Shown here: piece after piece, positions 61,790 to 64,000 of the stretch
How positions within the stretch are numbered: the first letter of the stretch is position 1
How the letters are laid out: the number at the start of each line of letters is the position of its first letter
Source of the DNA: Perognathus longimembris pacificus
Taxonomy: Eukaryota; Chordata; Mammalia; Rodentia; Heteromyidae
Assembly (NCBI RefSeq): GCF_023159225.1
Contig: NC_063168.1
Span: 56,089,398-56,153,397 of the forward strand
Direction: 5' to 3'
DNA length: 64,000 nt
Position numbers and translations under genes: made by a program
Notes under the pieces: model-generated
The model's database searches: none
The model's input: only the letters and a program-made list of their open reading frames with translations
Told to the model about the DNA's origin: nothing

Positions 61790-64000
61790 ATCTCTTGGAG
61801 CAGGAGACGTTGGATGGTCCAACTTCGAGTATGTGACTCCACTGAGTGGTTTGGTAAGGGTTACCTCTCTCATCGTCAGAGCCTAAGCTTGCCCTTTAGG
61901 GTAGAGTGGATTGACAGATTTAGTCAATTGAATATCCAAAAATTATAGTAAAAGTCCCCCCAGGGGATTTCTGAACCACAATTAGCCTAGTAGACTGTCA
62001 ACCGTGATTTTTAATAAGTCAAATCTTACTCATTGTGGGAGTATGCGGGAGCACCCCTCTCATCCTAGGCTTTGTCTCATAATTATTTGCATGATTATTA
62101 AACCTGAAATGTCCTTTCATTCAAAGGAGAGTGTTTGGCAGAACAACAGAAAAATAAGTATAAGACCTAGTCTCGCCATACTTTTTGTGGTCTAATTTGT
62201 TACTGACTGTGAGAGCTCAAAGTATAAGTGGGAAAACTGAGTTTCAAGTTGATAATAAATACATTTCAGATACCAAACTCCAATGTCTTAAAATACATGT
62301 TGTCCTCATAGATATTTTCCCTCATGTGTTGATATGACAATCTTCTATCAGAAACAGAAAAGGAGGCATCCTGATTGATAGAAATGTTGGTTTGGTTTAT
62401 TTATACTTTGCATTTATGATAAGGGAAACTTCTATGACCTGCTGACCTAATTACTATTCACTGTATTTACAACAGACTGTTTTAATTATTCTGACAGTCC
62501 TCTACTTGGCCCGTAGTTTCTGGGGAAAGAGAGACTTCTGGAAACTCTTTGAAACCTTACCCAGTAAACAGTGTTGAAATTCTTTTCAAATCTCCTGACA
62601 GGGGAGGGACGATGTGAAGAAACAAACTTGAATCACAGAGCTCATGGCATGGCCCCTTCTTGTGTTGTGAGGGTACCAGAATGTGACTGGACATTCTACC
62701 ATGACACTTCATTTCAGCCTTGCCAGGAGAAGAGAGCCAACCTTCCTGGCCAACTGCCTCTAGGTGCTGACCATTTCCTTCAGCTGGAGATGTGGTGCCC
62801 ACCCACTGACACTCTCCCCCTGCGGTGGTTTCCCATTGGGTGCCTTCCATGGTCCTGGGGCACCCTCTACAGCAACCCTTCCTTCTCTTCGTCATCAAAA
62901 CACGCTTGCACATTTATATCCTAACAACCATCTCTTTATCAGTTGCTCCTTTCTTATCCCCAAAGTTTCACAGCCAAAGTTTCTGGAGAAATACTCTTCT
63001 TCCTCATCTTCCCTTTTGTTTAAGTCCCCTACATGCTACATCCTGGATTTTTCCCCCTCTTCAATGAAATGCTTTCCCCCAAGACACCGAAAATGGGCGC
63101 TATTTTGCTTTTATCTTACTTGATTTTTTGGCTAGTTTTGATCCAACTAAGCAAATGAGGCTGAACATTCTATTATGGCTTTTAGCTTGAATATGAAAAC
63201 TCTCTCTCTCTCCCTGATCTCTATATCTCCTACAATCTGATTACTGAAGGACTATAGTGGTTTCTTAGTAACTAATCTCATCTCCAAAAGCTCTGTCTCT
63301 GACTTCAGTTTATCTTTCACACGTAAGACTGGGGGCTGGGGTAATTTTGGTTTCCCATAACCTATGAAGGTCTTGACTAACACTCTTCGCTTGGGCTCCC
63401 TTTCATTTGTTCCATATATCTAACCTATGCCAACTATTTGGAAGTCTTAGAACTTGTAACTTGTGACTCCCAATACAATATGAGACATGGGAGACACATG
63501 GTTGAAACAGAGCTTAATGAATAACTGAATGACTCAATAGAATGACCTTCTTTTCATTCTGTTAGCAAAAGGTGATAATAGGCCAGTCATATCTCATCTC
63601 CCCCACAAAGTAATTATTATTGCAATGTTCTGTGACCACACTACAATACAACTAGTTACAAAAAGTAAGTAAAAAACCGCTAACAACTCAAGAACAATTT
63701 TGCATCTAAAATGTGAAATATATAATATATATATGTGTGTGATTAATTGAAGAAGAAATCAAAATGGTAATTACAGAATGCTCAGAAGTTTTCCAGAATG
63801 ATACTTCCGCATATCAAATATAGTGGACCAAGTCAACATAGTTATTAGAGGTAAATTAACTTAAGGAGAGTAAAAAATAGGCCAATAAACATAGAAAAAT
63901 GTAAACGTTGCTAAGGAATTTGTTTACAAGAAAAGTTTTAATCCGGATTACTTACATAGTCAAATTTTCTATGAGCTTTAAGCCATAGAGAATTCTCAAA
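61790..64000. other. Terminal stretch without recognised genes
   Basis: GC-richer, multi-frame open sequence at 62557-63123 and an AT-repeat at 63718-63745. Nothing I can assign; probably 5' flank or intron. Confidence 0.45.

Noticed and set aside
62557..63123. Overlapping open frames of about 118 codons on both strands
   Set aside because: No recognisable domain, no splice context and mutually exclusive frames; likely chance in GC-richer sequence.
1..64000. CRISPR arrays, operons, phage or plasmid modules
   Set aside because: The sequence is spliced mammalian DNA with SINEs; spaced repeats are microsatellites or dispersed elements.

Overview
The window is vertebrate nuclear DNA from a rodent of the superfamily Geomyoidea (kangaroo rats, pocket mice, pocket gophers). 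It has long introns, canonical splice sites, microsatellites, ancient MIR and L1 remnants, and many copies of a dimeric SINE. That SINE has an ID/tRNA-Ala-like left half and a right half matching what the literature calls Geo (IDL-Geo, described as restricted to Geomyoidea). I cannot tell Dipodomys, Perognathus and Thomomys apart.

Only one protein-coding gene is supported: RASGRP3 (RAS guanyl-releasing protein 3), on the minus strand. Thirteen coding exons lie between 35560 (start codon) and 936. They encode residues 1-526 of a protein whose human orthologue has about 690. In order they give the N-terminal REM domain, the CDC25-type RasGEF domain, a linker, two EF-hands, and the first half of the C1 zinc domain. 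The rest of C1 and the C-terminal tail lie beyond base 1. Every exon joins in frame, with no premature stop. All splice sites are GT-AG except one intron (31805-34003), which has the features of a minor-spliceosome AT-AC intron.

From about 35.6 kb to 64 kb no coding gene is evident. By position this should be the 5' side of RASGRP3. I propose a non-coding exon at 38325-38398 and, less firmly, a promoter with first exon near 60.7-60.8 kb. The remainder is intronic or intergenic DNA filled with SINEs: dimeric IDL-Geo, composites of a 7SL/B1-like head with a Geo tail, and ID and B1 monomers. There are also L1 3'-end fragments, MIRs, an LTR-like repeat in two copies and simple repeats.

I found no new multi-gene system. 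The points most worth a second look are the AT-AC intron, a 16-G run just after a splice donor, opposed SINEs around a frame-neutral exon, a possible upstream in-frame start codon, the modular Geo SINE unit and two IDL-Geo subfamilies with clear target-site duplications.
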